Below are positions 4,957-5,982 of a stretch of DNA of 5,982 nt, one piece after another (within the stretch, counting starts at the first letter, position 1; the number at the start of each line of letters is the position of its first letter). The translations under genes were made by a program, and so were the position numbers. The notes under the pieces were generated by a model. It saw only the letters and a list, made by a program, of their open reading frames with translations, did not search any database and was not told the origin of the DNA. Source of the DNA: Kouleothrix aurantiaca (GTDB lineage Bacteria; Chloroflexota; Chloroflexia; Chloroflexales; Roseiflexaceae); contig LJCR01000158.1 in NCBI GenBank assembly GCA_001399705.1, positions 1 to 5,982 on the forward strand, read 5' to 3'.

Positions 4957-5982
4957 CTAATCGGGAAACAGCTCGTCGATCTCTTCCTGCGCCTTCGCCG
5001 CCGACACTTCGCGCCGGCCTACTGCCTGGTAAAAGGCCGCGTCGTAGGCGCGTGTGCGAATCACCACCGGCATCGGCACCGCGTGGCCAAGCACCCGCGC
5101 CTGCTGGCGCGTGTCGAGGCTGGCCAGCACCGATTTCAGGCTGGAGCTGCCGCTCACGCCGGTGAACACCGCATCGATATCCTTCTCGTCGTTCAGCAGC
5201 GCCGTCACGCGGCTGCCAATCTGGCTCATCACATCGGCATCGATCGACGAGGGGCGCTGATCGACCACCAGCAGCGTCACGCTATACTTGCGCAGCTCGC
5301 GCGCAATCGTGCCAAAGATCGTTTGCTTGGCGGCCGCCGGGTTGAGGAACTTGTGCGCCTCTTCGATGGTAATCATCAGCTGGCGCGGCTTGTCGGCCGG
5401 GTCTTTCGTGCGGATATACTGCTCGGTCTTTTCCACCCAGCGCCGGCGGATGCGCCGCGTCAGGATGTTCGCCGTAAGCATGTATGAAAGCGTGTCGCTG
5501 TAGCGCCCAAATTCCAGCACGACATGCCGGCCATTCGCCAGGTAGTCGATCATCTTGTCGAGCATGCCAGCCGGCGCGGTTTCTTTCACAAAGCCTTTGC
5601 GCGCCACCTGCTCGAGCTTGCGCTTCAGCGCGCTCAGCGCGCCCGCGTGCCCACCCGACGTTTCAGCAAATTCATTCAGCGTCTCGGCGTCCATCGCCAG
5701 CAGGGAGCGCAGCCAGCCTTCCTTGAAGCGATCCACCAGCAGGTAGGCCGATTCCGCCGCGGTCGATGTCAGGTTCAGCTCGTCCTGCAGCAGGATTACG
5801 TCTTCGACCTCGATCTGGTCGAGCCCAATCACCACTTCGGCGTCGATCGGCACATTGCGGTTGCGCGAAGTCGCCGGGTCGAGCGAGTACACCAGCACCT
5901 CGCCACCGAAAAGCTGGCGCAGACCTTTCACAAAACCGCCCTGCTCAGAGGTGCTTTCCCAGCCATACTCGCTGTGCATGTC
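4957..5982 (-). CDS. HerA/DUF87-type hexameric ATPase, C-terminal part (cut by right window edge)
   Basis: The frame is open to the window end and holds 341 C-terminal residues. The first visible residues, DMHSEYGW, fit the D-x-H-x-EYG step that follows the Walker A strand in HerA proteins, so the P-loop lies about 30 residues outside the window. Counted from the Met at 5979, Walker B is LMITIEEAHKFL (201-212, Glu206/Glu207). TIARELRKYSVTLLVVDQRPSSID (224-247) carries the Arg-rich helix and the Gln-Arg-Pro sensor strand typical of HerA, and MSQIGSRVTALL follows. HerA is a DNA-translocating ATPase that usually works with the NurA nuclease in end resection; relatives serve in defence and plasmid transfer. 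No NurA is visible, but the upstream side is cut off. The C-terminus is acidic (EEIDELFPD) and the gene ends at a hairpin terminator. The ATPase family is secure; the role is open. Confidence 0.85.
   Translation of the reverse strand, partial: DMHSEYGWESTSEQGGFVKGLRQLFGGEVLVYSLDPATSRNRNVPIDAEVVIGLDQIEVEDVILLQDELNLTSTAAESAYLLVDRFKEGWLRSLLAMDAETLNEFAETSGGHAGALSALKRKLEQVARKGFVKETAPAGMLDKMIDYLANGRHVVLEFGRYSDTLSYMLTANILTRRIRRRWVEKTEQYIRTKDPADKPRQLMITIEEAHKFLNPAAAKQTIFGTIARELRKYSVTLLVVDQRPSSIDADVMSQIGSRVTALLNDEKDIDAVFTGVSGSSSLKSVLASLDTRQQARVLGHAVPMPVVIRTRAYDAAFYQAVGRREVSAAKAQEEIDELFPD

Noticed and set aside
3742..5487. A 581-codon plus-strand open frame over the pgl and HerA-like genes
   Set aside because: It is rich in Arg, Ala, His and Pro with no family motif, as expected from an alternate frame of GC-rich genes. 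Two well-supported genes on different strands occupy the same DNA.

Overview
The window is GC-rich chromosomal DNA from a bacterium. Intergenic stretches packed with 7-8 bp tandem repeats, together with the gene types, suggest a Chloroflexota-like organism (Roseiflexus/Kouleothrix type). That is a judgement from style, not a proven placement. It holds five protein genes, two of them cut by the window edges. I found no rRNA, tRNA, CRISPR array, transposase or phage gene.

Layout from left to right: (1) 1-760, minus strand, the N-terminal part of a MutS-family mismatch-repair ATPase, running off the left edge. (2) 761-1237, a gap with no gene, holding three different tandem-repeat families side by side. 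(3) 1238-2263, minus strand, a complete zinc-dependent medium-chain alcohol/polyol dehydrogenase. (4) 2264-2555, a gap with an 18-bp palindromic hairpin in the dehydrogenase leader, then octamer repeats that are an inverted copy of the family before the dehydrogenase. (5) 2556-3701, minus strand, a complete enolase-superfamily acid-sugar dehydratase of the L-rhamnonate dehydratase type. Its leader has a near-consensus promoter followed at once by two palindromic operator-like sites. (6) 3793-4135, a gap with an imperfect palindromic element and candidate plus-strand promoters. (7) 4136-4891, plus strand, 6-phosphogluconolactonase. (8) A convergent hairpin terminator at 4906-4934. (9) 4957-5982, minus strand, the C-terminal part of a HerA/DUF87-type ATPase, running off the right edge.

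How the genes may work together: the dehydratase and the dehydrogenase lie in the same direction and look like two steps of sugar or sugar-acid catabolism. The dehydratase appears repressor-controlled, and the dehydrogenase may be read from the same transcript through the repeat-filled gap. The lactonase is a stand-alone oxidative pentose-phosphate enzyme. The MutS and HerA genes at the edges are DNA-maintenance genes and probably unrelated to the sugar genes.

I see no clearly new multi-gene system. The most interesting signals are non-coding: the promoter/operator of the dehydratase, the inverted repeat blocks on both sides of the dehydrogenase, two large palindromes, and a MutS whose N-terminus departs from the usual motifs.
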